From the NCBI GenBank assembly GCA_013349725.1, contig DUZB01000363.1, positions 1 to 8,321 of the forward strand: 8,321 nucleotides of DNA, read 5' to 3'. This DNA comes from Deltaproteobacteria bacterium (lineage in GTDB: Bacteria; Desulfobacterota; DSM-4660; Desulfatiglandales; Desulfatiglandaceae). Below the pieces are notes generated by a model, which saw nothing but the letters and a program-made list of their open reading frames with translations, ran no database searches and was not told the DNA's origin. Made by a program: the position numbers and the translations under genes. This document shows, piece by piece, positions 1-7,015 of the stretch (positions are counted from its first letter, which is position 1; each line of letters begins with the position of its first letter).

Positions 1-1396
1 CAAAATCCTGCCGTACCTTGATTTGCTGAAGCAGCGCCCCGAATGCCATTGGTTTGGAATAGGCGGGGATACCTAACATTCTCAACCATTCCTGCATCAT
101 CATACCGCACATGGCACGGTGCGGATCATAGTCGGCAGGGGGTGTTAAAATGGTGAAATTTTCCATGAGACGGCCGTCAGGAAGCATGATCCCCTGGCCG
201 TTTACAATTTTTCCCGAAGGTTCGACGGGGGCAACCTGCCAGGTATAGCCTGCATCACGAAGGATTTCGACCGCTTTTTTGATGCGGCCTTCCCTGCCAA
301 GCCCGTCTCCATAACGGGGCACATCCGGACAGTACCAGAAGGTATTTCCCGGCGGAATAATGGAATACATGCGGATGCCCTCTCCCTGAAGTATCCGTTG
401 AATAATAAATTCCTCATCCACCAGGGTCGCAAAAGCGCGTCTCAGGTTGGGATCATTAAAGGGGGCTTTTCTCACGTTAAACCCCATATAATACAGGGCG
501 CTTTTCTCATTCCTGAACAGATCTATGTCACTGTTCTGTTTCAGATCGTCAAGATATCCCGGTTGAACCCCCCACCAGAACATGTCGATGGTTCCTTTTT
601 TGATGGCCAGAATCGCCGCATCGGAAGTTCCGTAAACCTTCAGGATCATTCCATTGATATACGGCCCCAGAAGATACCCGTTTATTTCTTTGCCGGAACC
701 AAAAAAATATTTATTCTTTTCGAGAAAGAGGTAGGCTCCTGAACGCCATTCCTTCAAAAAGAAAGGACCGGTCCCCACGGGGTCTGTTATCCTGTGGTTC
801 ATGAGCCAGGACAAAGGCTTCTCTTTCGTTCTGGCCTCTTTGACGACTTCCATCCATTCTTTTTTCTGGGCAATGGGCGTTGTCAGTGTTCTCGAAACAA
901 AGATCGCTTCCGGCTTTTCCAGGTAGAACTTCAATGTATGTTTGTCCGGGGTTTCAATTTTCTTCACAAATTTCCATTTTGAATAGAATTTGGGCACCTT
1001 GAATTCATTGATGAAATCGCCTGTGAAGGCCACGTCCTCAGAGGTGAATTCCGTACCATCCGACCATTTTGCCTGCCTTAGTTTTACGGTATAGGAACAG
1101 GTTGCCGCGTCATAGACCGGGTCGCTTTCCGCCAGCCATGGAACAAGATGGAGGGTTTTAGGATCTCGAATATAAAGAGATTGATAGATCAAGCCCAGAA
1201 CCTTGCTGGACCAGGCGTCGCTTGCACGCCATATATTCAGGCTTTTGGGCTCTTCCAGCATACCGATCTTGAGCAACTTTGCCGCAGAGGCGCTGGAAAA
1301 TGTGAAGTGAATGCCGGAAAACAGAATGATGGCAAACACAAAAAGCAGAACCACACGACAGGCAACGCTCCTTTCAGTGAACCTATTTTGACGCAT
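1..1396 (-). CDS. ABC transporter substrate-binding protein, family 5 (peptide/nickel type), 3' end cut by window
   Basis: Reading the minus strand from the ATG at 1396 gives 465 uninterrupted codons to the window edge, so the C-terminus is missing. The first 39 residues form a signal peptide: a basic start (MRQNRFTERS), a hydrophobic core (VVLLFVFAIILFSGI) and an Ala-Ser-Ala cleavage site before residue 39. There is no lipobox cysteine, so a soluble periplasmic protein is likely. The mature part starts with LLKIGMLEEPKSLN and carries the family 5 signature near residues 101-125 (SYTVKLRQAKWSDGTEFTSE then DVAFT). Later stretches also fit: DPVGTGPFFLKEW, YYMGFNVRKAPFNDPNLRRA and AVEILRDAGYTW. 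Such proteins deliver oligopeptides, dipeptides, nickel or opines to an inner-membrane ABC permease. The ligand cannot be read from sequence. A ribosome site, GAGAGG, sits 7 nt before the ATG. No permease or ATPase gene is in the window; they could lie downstream, beyond position 1. The gene follows the ATP-grasp pair after 110 bp. Confidence 0.9.
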   Translation of the reverse strand, partial: MRQNRFTERSVACRVVLLFVFAIILFSGIHFTFSSASAAKLLKIGMLEEPKSLNIWRASDAWSSKVLGLIYQSLYIRDPKTLHLVPWLAESDPVYDAATCSYTVKLRQAKWSDGTEFTSEDVAFTGDFINEFKVPKFYSKWKFVKKIETPDKHTLKFYLEKPEAIFVSRTLTTPIAQKKEWMEVVKEARTKEKPLSWLMNHRITDPVGTGPFFLKEWRSGAYLFLEKNKYFFGSGKEINGYLLGPYINGMILKVYGTSDAAILAIKKGTIDMFWWGVQPGYLDDLKQNSDIDLFRNEKSALYYMGFNVRKAPFNDPNLRRAFATLVDEEFIIQRILQGEGIRMYSIIPPGNTFWYCPDVPRYGDGLGREGRIKKAVEILRDAGYTWQVAPVEPSGKIVNGQGIMLPDGRLMENFTILTPPADYDPHRAMCGMMMQEWLRMLGIPAYSKPMAFGALLQQIKVRQDF

Positions 1397-1506
1397 AACT
1401 TTTCCTCTCTCTTCTTCGATGGTTTATTGAAATGACAACATCCTGCACATTTTCATTCATTGAATTAACGAACTTTTTCCAGTGTAAAATTTCACCGGCG
1501 GACGGT
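1397..1506. other. intergenic gap between ATP-grasp gene and solute-binding protein gene
   Basis: This 110-bp AT-rich gap holds the ribosome site of the solute-binding protein gene (GAGAGG at 1404-1409). Just after the stop of the upstream gene there is a weak 4-bp stem (ACCG/CGGT) without a good U-tract. I see no convincing terminator and no consensus promoter, so whether the solute-binding protein gene is read through from the ATP-grasp genes is open. Confidence 0.5.
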
Positions 1507-2502
1507 CTACGAAATGCCGTTTCTTGAAAGGACCTTTTGTTCAGCAAAATCTATGACCTTTTTTTCGAGCTGCAAGCCATTCAATCTGTTTATGCGTGGA
1601 ATTCCACCGGGGCTCAGACAGTTAATCTCTACCATTTTTCCCCCTATTACGTCAATGCCCACAAAAAAAAGGCCATCTTTCAAAAGCCTGTCCTTCAGGG
1701 TAAGGCATATTTCGCGCTCCTTGTCCGTCACCTCGTGTTTAAAGGCCCTTCCCCCTGCATGGATATTCGTCCTGAAATCCCCTTCCCGGGGTTTTCTTCT
1801 CATGGCGCCGATAATCTCACCGTTAAGCATCAGGATTCTCACATCTCCCTCTTTCTGTGCCTCATCGAGATATTCCTGGACCATAATCGGCTCCCGCTCC
1901 GGGTAAGAACGGTACGCCCTTACGTAGTAGTTGATCAAAGAGTTGAGGTTTTCCTTGTCCAGGACACTCACCTTGATGACCCCTTCTCCCCCGAACCTCT
2001 GGAGAGGTTTCACAACCATGGCCCCACCGAAATCATTGATGATTTTCCGGAGACGGGCCGGGTCCCGCGATACGTGGGTCTGGGGAATGATGTCAGGAAA
2101 GTTGAGGATATACAGTTTGCTGTTGGCAATAATCTGGCCGACAGCACTGTTGATCATGAAGACCTTGTCGCTGACCGAGGTAAGGAATTCCAAGGTCTGG
2201 TAAACCAGCGGGGGATTTTTCCTGAGGAAAAGGACATCGATGTCAGTAATGGTTTCAAAGATGAGCCCGTCCTTTTTAAGGCAGCTCATCAGCATGCGCC
2301 AGTATTTTTTCATGGACAGATCAGGAGAAACGGAAATGTTTCGCATCCTGGCAACCACCTTGTTGTCGCGGATGTAAATATCATGGGGTTCAAGGAAATA
2401 GACCGTATGCCCTCTCTGATTGCATTCATACATGAGATGGCTCGTGGTCTCATTCTCAGGTTCAATGGAATCGAGCCTGTCCATCAAAAAGGCTATGTGC
2501 AT
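1507..2502 (-). CDS. ATP-grasp ligase, prokaryotic glutathione synthetase (GshB)-like
   Basis: 331 residues, close to the roughly 316 of E. coli GshB, which joins gamma-glutamylcysteine and glycine using ATP. Features follow the GshB plan: an N-terminal domain with IAFLMDRLDSI (3-13) and NQRGHTVYFLEPHDIYI (28-44), then DVLFLRKNPP (89-98). The ATP-grasp part has VVKPLQRFGGEGVIKV (163-178), MVQEYL (207-212), KEGDVRILMLNGE (217-229), VGIDVIGGKMVEIN (281-294) and CLSPGGIPRI (295-304). E292 and N294 are the expected magnesium ligands. The substrate loop, REGDFRTNIHAGGR (239-252), looks as much like RimK as like GshB, and the C-terminal SPGGI replaces the SPTCI of E. coli GshB, so true glutathione synthesis is not assured. 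No gshA-type gene is visible. The start overlaps the end of the RimK-like gene by 10 bp, with GGAGA just upstream inside that gene, pointing to translational coupling. The ATP-grasp call is firm; the substrate is not. Confidence 0.88.
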   Translation of the reverse strand: MHIAFLMDRLDSIEPENETTSHLMYECNQRGHTVYFLEPHDIYIRDNKVVARMRNISVSPDLSMKKYWRMLMSCLKKDGLIFETITDIDVLFLRKNPPLVYQTLEFLTSVSDKVFMINSAVGQIIANSKLYILNFPDIIPQTHVSRDPARLRKIINDFGGAMVVKPLQRFGGEGVIKVSVLDKENLNSLINYYVRAYRSYPEREPIMVQEYLDEAQKEGDVRILMLNGEIIGAMRRKPREGDFRTNIHAGGRAFKHEVTDKEREICLTLKDRLLKDGLFFVGIDVIGGKMVEINCLSPGGIPRINRLNGLQLEKKVIDFAEQKVLSRNGIS

Positions 2503-3389
2503 GGTTTCTCCATTGAGCGATGCGTTATGTATTCAATGATTTCCGATGCGATATCCGCTCCCGTGGCAGCCTCAATCCCTCTGAATCCGGGAGAATAATT
2601 CACTTCAATCACTTTTGCCTTCCCCTCTTCATCTAAAATGATGTCCACACCGGAGATCTCAAGGCCCAATGCCCTGGACGCTCGAACCGCCAACCTGGAC
2701 AGTTGCGGGTCGGGGTCATAAGGCCTGCCATAGCCCGAAAGATGGATATTGGACCTGAAGTCACCGGCATTCGGTTTCAATTCCATTGCAGAAGTTACCC
2801 TGTCTCCAATGACGAACGCCCTGATATCTTTCCTTGCACTGGTTGGGATAAATTCCTGAACGAGCAACCCCCGGGACATATCCTGAAGGTTGTTCAGCAC
2901 AAATTCCGCCATATCAGGAGACTGGATTAAGGCAACGCCGGCCCCCTGCCTGCTTTGCAACGACTTGACAACAACAGGATACCCTCCCAGATTTTCCACT
3001 GCGGCCCTAAAACCGTTCAAGTTTATCACAAGATGGGAATCAGGAACAGGCAAATTCTGCAGGGACAGCGTTTGAAGAGATAAAAATTTATTCCGTGCGG
3101 ACAGGATAGAATAAAACCCATTGACTGCGGGGATGCCGGATAGTTCGAACTGGCGCACGATTGCCATGGCGTAATCGTTGATGGTAGCCCCGATCCTGGG
3201 AAGGATCACATCCGGTCGGAAATCCGGATCATTAAGAATTTGCAGATTCATTCCACGGGCGCCTGTTTCTGACAGACATTCCCTGGTATGGATCAGGGAC
3301 ATCCTGTGTCCCAGACGGGAGCCCGTTTCCATCAGTCTCCTGTTCGGGTGATAGGCATGGTCTCTTACGCTGAGAATCCCGATATGCAT
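2493..3389 (-). CDS. ATP-grasp ligase, RimK-like (alpha-L-glutamate ligase family)
   Basis: 298 residues, about the size of E. coli RimK (300), which adds glutamates to the C-terminus of ribosomal protein S6 and makes poly-alpha-glutamate. Matching segments in order: MHIGILSVR (1-9), VILPRIGATINDYAMAIVRQ (61-80), LSARNKFLSLQTLSLQNLPVP (split as LSARNKFLSL 97-106 and QTLSLQNLPVP 107-117), YPVVVKSLQSRQGAGV (137-152), LLVQEFI (175-181), DIRAFVIGD (188-196), AGDFRSNIHLSG (208-219), SGVDIILDE (246-254) and IEVNYSPGFRGIEAATGADI (261-280). K142 and E262/N264 fit the ATP and magnesium contacts of the fold. The ATG at 3389 has GGTGA 4 nt upstream. Its 3' end overlaps the GshB-like gene, so the two ligases are probably made together. 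Members of this family also modify coenzyme F420, methanopterin-type cofactors or small peptides, so the acceptor here is unknown. S6 modification is possible but no rpsF gene is nearby. Confidence 0.9.
   Translation of the reverse strand: MHIGILSVRDHAYHPNRRLMETGSRLGHRMSLIHTRECLSETGARGMNLQILNDPDFRPDVILPRIGATINDYAMAIVRQFELSGIPAVNGFYSILSARNKFLSLQTLSLQNLPVPDSHLVINLNGFRAAVENLGGYPVVVKSLQSRQGAGVALIQSPDMAEFVLNNLQDMSRGLLVQEFIPTSARKDIRAFVIGDRVTSAMELKPNAGDFRSNIHLSGYGRPYDPDPQLSRLAVRASRALGLEISGVDIILDEEGKAKVIEVNYSPGFRGIEAATGADIASEIIEYITHRSMEKPCT
2507..2511 (-). promoter_or_regulatory. ribosome binding site of the GshB-like gene inside the RimK-like gene
   Basis: GGAGA on the minus strand lies 4 nt before the ATG at 2502 and within the last codons of the RimK-like gene. 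It supports the 10-bp overlapping start and coupled translation of the two ligases. Confidence 0.65.
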
Positions 3390-3416
3390 CCATTCACCAT
3401 AGAAACACTTTTTTTG

Positions 3417-3443
3417 ACCACGAATAACGCGAATTACACGAAT
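3417..3443. repeat. three tandem 9-bp units, dispersed-type intergenic repeat
   Basis: On the plus strand three 9-mers stand head to tail: ACCACGAAT, AACGCGAAT and TACACGAAT. Every unit ends in CGAAT and has AC at positions 2-3 or 3-4. From memory, very similar strings (ATTCGTG/ATTCGCG units on the other strand) turn up between genes in many environmental bacteria, so this is probably a copy of a widespread repeat rather than a private operator. It fills most of the only sizeable gap between the radical SAM gene and the RimK-like gene. Confidence 0.7.
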
Positions 3444-3456
3444 AGAAAAAGAGTTC

Positions 3457-5154
3457 TCACTTGACAGTCCTCTTAAGATCGCTGAAGATTTTTTCGATTT
3501 TTTCGGTTCTCCCGTGTCCTCCAGTCGACTCTTTCACTTCCAGCTGCAGACGCCTCTTCAACTTGAAAAGCTCCCTGATTTCCTCCGGAGCATATCCCTC
3601 TCCCCTGAGCAGTTTAAAAATTTCCTCCACATAGGCATATCCGTCGGTGTAGCTGTTTTCCAGTCTCGGAACCATCTGCGACAGGAGCAGGGACGCCTCA
3701 CCGGAATCCATGGTGTGATGTTTCCAGGCCAGCCCCAAACCCTTCAGACCCAGTGAATCTTTTTCTCCGTGAACCAGGGTATTGCCGGTATAATAGAAAA
3801 CATAGGGGTGGTAATAGGGAAGTCCACTTTCACCGATGAAATGGATGGTCTCTTCAAATGTCTTCTCGGTTTCCCCTGGATAGCCTATGATAAAACTGCC
3901 CCTGCTCACGATCCCCTGGTCATTGAGCATTTTAATGGCATCCAGCGATTGCTCGCGTTTCAGGCGCTTGTCCATCTTGTCAAGAATGGTTTGACTTCCC
4001 GATTCCAAACCCAGATCGACGAATTCACACCCGGACTCCTTCATGAGCTCCACCAGATCCGGAGTCAGGGCGCCGGCCCTTGCAAAAGATGACCAGGTGA
4101 AACCGAATTTCTCACGAATCATCATCTTGAGGACCTCTTTTACCCGCGCCTTATTGGCCGTGAAATTGTCGTCGGTGAATCGCACATGCTTCACAAAACC
4201 CAGTTTTCCTATTTTCCGAAGCTCTTCCCTGAGGACAGGAATGGTTTTGTAATGAACTTCCGGAAACAACCAGTGATAGGTGCAGAAGCGACACCGGTAA
4301 AAGCACCCCCTGCTGCTGTTCAGTGGCAGAGTGCTCCTGAGATATCTTTCAGGAATTCCGTCCCATAAAATGGCCGTCTGATCCATGTGGACCTGTTCCT
4401 TTTCCCGTGGAGTAAATGCCAGGTCTCCATGCGAATCAAAATAGGCCACATTGGGCACACGACTCAGTTCAGAGCCACTTCTCATGCATTGAAGCAATTT
4501 TACAAGGGTTTCCTCTCCCATGGCCTCTATGACAAACGCATCAATCTTGCCGTGGTATTCTCTTAGATAGTCAAGCGTCTTTTTTGAAAAATGCTCTCCC
4601 GCATCAAGCACTTTCTTTACCAGCATGCCCCCGGCAATTACAGGGATCTCAGGAGCAATCTCTTTGATCTGTTCGGCAATTTCCTTGATGTCGTTCATGA
4701 AGATAAAATTTGAGGAGATACAGACGGCAAGGGTGTCTTCTCCCAAAAAATCCGAAATATTGCACGTGGCGTAATTCTGTATGATCACCGGTTCAAAACC
4801 GTGCCTTGAAAGATACTGATAAAAGTAGATGCCGTTCAGCGTAACCGTATTGGCAAGGGAATGGCGTTGATTCACATTGGAGGGGGTGATTTCAGGAAAC
4901 GAGCGCCCGTTTTTCACATAATTCATAAGATCCAGAAGATCCATATACCGCCCGTCAAGAAACAGAAGCGAGTCCCGGATATTTCTGTGAACGGCTTTCT
5001 GGAGAGCCGGAAGATCCAGTCCGGTAAAGCGGGAGGCCTGTCTTGACGCTCTGTCTTCGGCATCGGCAAACTTCTTGATCAGATGAGCATGGTTGTCAAG
5101 AGGCTGGTTTTGGGCAATAAAAACGATTTTAGATGGTTTCAAAATTTCTTTCAT
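3457..5154 (-). CDS. B12-binding-type radical SAM protein (class B, methylase-like layout)
   Basis: 565 residues from the ATG at 5154. The iron-sulfur motif CFYRCRFC gives C284, C288 and C291 (CX3CX2C), the mark of radical SAM enzymes. Downstream, FTDDNFTANK (326-335), EFVDLGLESGSQTILDKMDK (377-396) and GSFIIGYPGETEKT (419-432) fit the SAM-binding barrel. Residues about 100-235 resemble a cobalamin-binding Rossmann domain (YFYQYLSRHGFEP, LAVCISSNFIFMNDIKEIAE, IPVIAGGML), but I see no DxHxxG cobalt-ligand motif. An extra N-terminal segment (1-100) and a helical, basic tail (500-565) flank these. The order recalls PhpK-type phosphorus methylases, a resemblance from memory only. A longer reading back to 5241 would overlap the methyltransferase gene by 85 bp; the chosen start lies 2 bp after that gene's stop, as in coupled translation, although its own ribosome site is weak. 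The product is probably cytosolic; substrate unknown. Confidence 0.85.
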   Translation of the reverse strand: MKEILKPSKIVFIAQNQPLDNHAHLIKKFADAEDRASRQASRFTGLDLPALQKAVHRNIRDSLLFLDGRYMDLLDLMNYVKNGRSFPEITPSNVNQRHSLANTVTLNGIYFYQYLSRHGFEPVIIQNYATCNISDFLGEDTLAVCISSNFIFMNDIKEIAEQIKEIAPEIPVIAGGMLVKKVLDAGEHFSKKTLDYLREYHGKIDAFVIEAMGEETLVKLLQCMRSGSELSRVPNVAYFDSHGDLAFTPREKEQVHMDQTAILWDGIPERYLRSTLPLNSSRGCFYRCRFCTYHWLFPEVHYKTIPVLREELRKIGKLGFVKHVRFTDDNFTANKARVKEVLKMMIREKFGFTWSSFARAGALTPDLVELMKESGCEFVDLGLESGSQTILDKMDKRLKREQSLDAIKMLNDQGIVSRGSFIIGYPGETEKTFEETIHFIGESGLPYYHPYVFYYTGNTLVHGEKDSLGLKGLGLAWKHHTMDSGEASLLLSQMVPRLENSYTDGYAYVEEIFKLLRGEGYAPEEIRELFKLKRRLQLEVKESTGGHGRTEKIEKIFSDLKRTVK

Positions 5155-5156
5155 AA

Positions 5157-5696
5157 TCAGACTGTTTTTCCTGTCTTTTGGGCTATGATTCCGGCAATGG
5201 CGTTCTTCTCCCCGATAACCCCTTCTCGATAACGAAGGCAACGGAATTCTCGAAACAGAGACAGAAGTTCATTGTGTTTCAACAGATGGTCCGGATTCTT
5301 AGGTTTACCGAACCGGGCCTGGTCCACAATAAAGGTCTCATAGACCACCATCCCCCCGACTTTCAAGGCATCTTTCATGGTTTGAAAAAGTGGCCGATGA
5401 AGATAATTGAAACAGACAATCAAATCGTAGGCATCCTTTTCAAACAGATATCCCTGCTCTAAATCCGCAACCAGGGCCCGGACACGAACACCGGCCGCCG
5501 CCGCCAGATTCAAGGCATCATTTACCGCTTCGGGGGATATGTCAACGCCTTCCGTTTCAAAACCGATCCCTGCAAGAAACACCGCATTCCACCCCCTTCC
5601 CATAGCCACATCCAGGGCGCGTCCTCTGGGAAGGAGATCAACATTTTTCACCAGGAACGGGGAAGGTTCAGGTTTCATGTGGGTGTGCTCAGCCAT
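5157..5696 (-). CDS. class I SAM-dependent methyltransferase (TehB-like, small)
   Basis: 179 residues with the usual small-molecule methyltransferase fold. Motif I is ALDVAMGRGWNAVFLA (27-42); an acidic residue in EGVDIS (49-54) fits the ribose contact; VADLEQG (76-82) and DAYDLIVCFNYLHR (88-101) fit motifs II-III; LKVGGMVVYETF (111-122) follows. The RFGKPKNPDHLLKHNEL stretch (128-144) resembles the TehB/UbiE-type set often named tellurite-resistance methyltransferases, though that name says little about the true substrate. The gene begins 28 bp after the oxidoreductase gene and ends 2 bp before the radical SAM gene, so the three probably share a transcript. An alternative start at Met7 (5678) cannot be excluded because neither ATG has a strong ribosome site. 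Confidence 0.85.
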   Translation of the reverse strand: MAEHTHMKPEPSPFLVKNVDLLPRGRALDVAMGRGWNAVFLAGIGFETEGVDISPEAVNDALNLAAAAGVRVRALVADLEQGYLFEKDAYDLIVCFNYLHRPLFQTMKDALKVGGMVVYETFIVDQARFGKPKNPDHLLKHNELLSLFREFRCLRYREGVIGEKNAIAGIIAQKTGKTV

Positions 5697-5724
5697 CGTG
5701 CCAGCTTATTGATTCCCCTGAACA

Positions 5725-6918
5725 TTATCCCTCAAACTCGAAATGATCGGAAAGGATGCCGTCTTTCACGCCGGAAACATCCAGTTTTTCCTCCATGGCT
5801 TTCGTAATCCGGCTGAATCCTTTCGTATTCCCAAGCATGATGCAGCCCACAATCCGATCCTTTTCAAGCACCACTTTCTTATAAACCGTATCATCCGTGA
5901 CAACCTTGGATTCCAGGCTATTGTCCGCATCGATGTTGCCCGCAGATGCCAGATCCACCCCCACTACCTTCAGGGTATTTGCCATGGTGGTTCCCTGATA
6001 AACCTGATCGCCCCCTGCCATGTTTGTGCCGGCGATTTTCCCCTGCTCCATGGCAGCGGGCCAGATACCGTAAGGCATGCCATTAAATTCAGCAACATCC
6101 CCTGCCGCATAGATATGGGGCGAGCTGGTAACCAGTCGCTCGTTTACCTTAATCCCCTTGTCGTGTTCAAGGCCCAGATCTTTCGCCAGTTCCATGTTTG
6201 GCCGAACACCGGCAGAAATAATAACCATCCTTGCCGGCAGGGTCTCTCCTCCTTCAAGCTGAACATCAACCACCCCATCTGCCCCCGCGATCGCTTCGGT
6301 CTTGGCGCCAAGTCTGAACGAAAACCCCATCCCTTCCATTATTTTCTGAAGCCTCCCGGCCCCATCCACGTCCAGCTGCCTCGGCAGAAGCCTGGGAAAA
6401 AACTCTACCACCGTCACCTTTTTACCAAGCCTGCGAAGGGCATTGCCGGCCTCTAAACCCAGCAGGCCACCCCCGATGAGGACAACGTCCTCCACATCCC
6501 CCGCCCAGGACGAAATGTCCCGGGCATCCTGGAGAGAACGAAGGGCGAAGACCCCCTTCCTATCTGATCCCTTTATGGGCGGAATAAAGGAATGGCTTCC
6601 GGTAGCCAGCAAAAGCCTGTCATAACCGATTCTCTCATTGTCTGTGGTGAAAAGGATCTTTTCCCCGGGGACTGCTCCCGAGACGCGCGTGTTGAGCTTC
6701 AGGGTGATGTTATGCCCCCGATACCACTCATCCCCCTTGCCAATCAACTCTTCTTCCGTCATATCGCCCGACAGGTACTCGTTCAGTCGAATTCTATAGT
6801 AAAACGGCACATCCTCCTCGGTTACAATGGTGATGCTGCCCTCTTTGTCCTGTTTTCGAATATTTTCCGCTGCAGTGGTTCCCGCAATCCCGTTTCCCAC
6901 AACCACATAATTCGTCAT
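5725..6918 (-). CDS. FAD/NAD(P)-dependent oxidoreductase, rubredoxin-reductase-like
   Basis: 397 residues with both dinucleotide folds of the pyridine nucleotide-disulfide oxidoreductase superfamily: FAD-binding VVVGNGIAGTTAAE (5-18), the ATG turn LLLATGSHSF (102-111), NAD-binding VVLIGGGLLGLEAGNALRRL (145-164) and the second FAD motif IYAAGDVAEF (269-278). FYYRIRLNEYLSG (39-51) is like NADH:rubredoxin reductases and the N-terminal part of assimilatory nitrite reductase. The CxxxxC disulfide of glutathione/lipoamide reductases is absent, and the Cys42 used by NADH oxidase/peroxidases is not seen (position 42 is Arg), so electron transfer to a small redox protein such as rubredoxin is more likely than disulfide chemistry. 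In anaerobes such enzymes feed superoxide reductase or oxygen reductases. No rubredoxin gene is in the window, so the partner is inferred. A strong ribosome site, GGGAGGGG, lies 5 nt before the ATG. Confidence 0.85.
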   Translation of the reverse strand: MTNYVVVGNGIAGTTAAENIRKQDKEGSITIVTEEDVPFYYRIRLNEYLSGDMTEEELIGKGDEWYRGHNITLKLNTRVSGAVPGEKILFTTDNERIGYDRLLLATGSHSFIPPIKGSDRKGVFALRSLQDARDISSWAGDVEDVVLIGGGLLGLEAGNALRRLGKKVTVVEFFPRLLPRQLDVDGAGRLQKIMEGMGFSFRLGAKTEAIAGADGVVDVQLEGGETLPARMVIISAGVRPNMELAKDLGLEHDKGIKVNERLVTSSPHIYAAGDVAEFNGMPYGIWPAAMEQGKIAGTNMAGGDQVYQGTTMANTLKVVGVDLASAGNIDADNSLESKVVTDDTVYKKVVLEKDRIVGCIMLGNTKGFSRITKAMEEKLDVSGVKDGILSDHFEFEG

Positions 6919-7015
6919 GTTGTCCCCTCCCTGTGCTCCCGGGCCGACCGTTCACGAAATCCGTTCAGCAGGGATCCGATTCATTGTTTGTATTCCCGTC
7001 TAACGCCATCCACTC
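6919..7015. other. gap between cyclase remnant and oxidoreductase gene
   Basis: 97 bp without a gene. It contains the oxidoreductase ribosome site (GGGAGGGG on the minus strand, 6924-6931) and the 7-mer TGAACGG twice, 13 bp apart on the minus strand. No consensus promoter or terminator is evident. Confidence 0.45.
6924..6931 (-). promoter_or_regulatory. ribosome binding site of the oxidoreductase gene
   Basis: GGGAGGGG on the minus strand, 5 nt before the ATG at 6918. It is the strongest ribosome site in the window and fixes the start. Confidence 0.75.

Noticed and set aside
202..432. A 76-codon minus-strand frame inside the solute-binding protein gene
   Set aside because: The frame continuous with the signal peptide and family 5 motifs covers the same bases, so this is an out-of-frame shadow.
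1507..2502. Naming the ligase gshB outright
   Set aside because: The fold matches, but the substrate loop and C-terminal segment differ from E. coli GshB and no gshA partner is visible, so a symbol would overstate what is known.
1537..2598. A 353-codon open frame on the plus strand opposite the GshB-like gene
   Set aside because: It lies antisense across a clear ATP-grasp gene and the start of the next, shows no recognisable domain, and is rich in His, Pro and Phe as expected for a shadow frame.
3417..3443. A CRISPR array or operator array at the 9-bp repeat
   Set aside because: The units are directly abutting, only 9 bp long and without spacers, so it is not CRISPR. Nothing visible supports a specific regulator.
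5155..5241. A 29-residue N-terminal extension of the radical SAM protein
   Set aside because: It would overlap the end of the methyltransferase gene, has a low-complexity basic composition, and a start 2 bp after the stop codon is more natural.
5743..6456. A 237-codon plus-strand open frame
   Set aside because: It is antisense to the FAD/NAD oxidoreductase, whose motifs are unmistakable, and has no family signature of its own.
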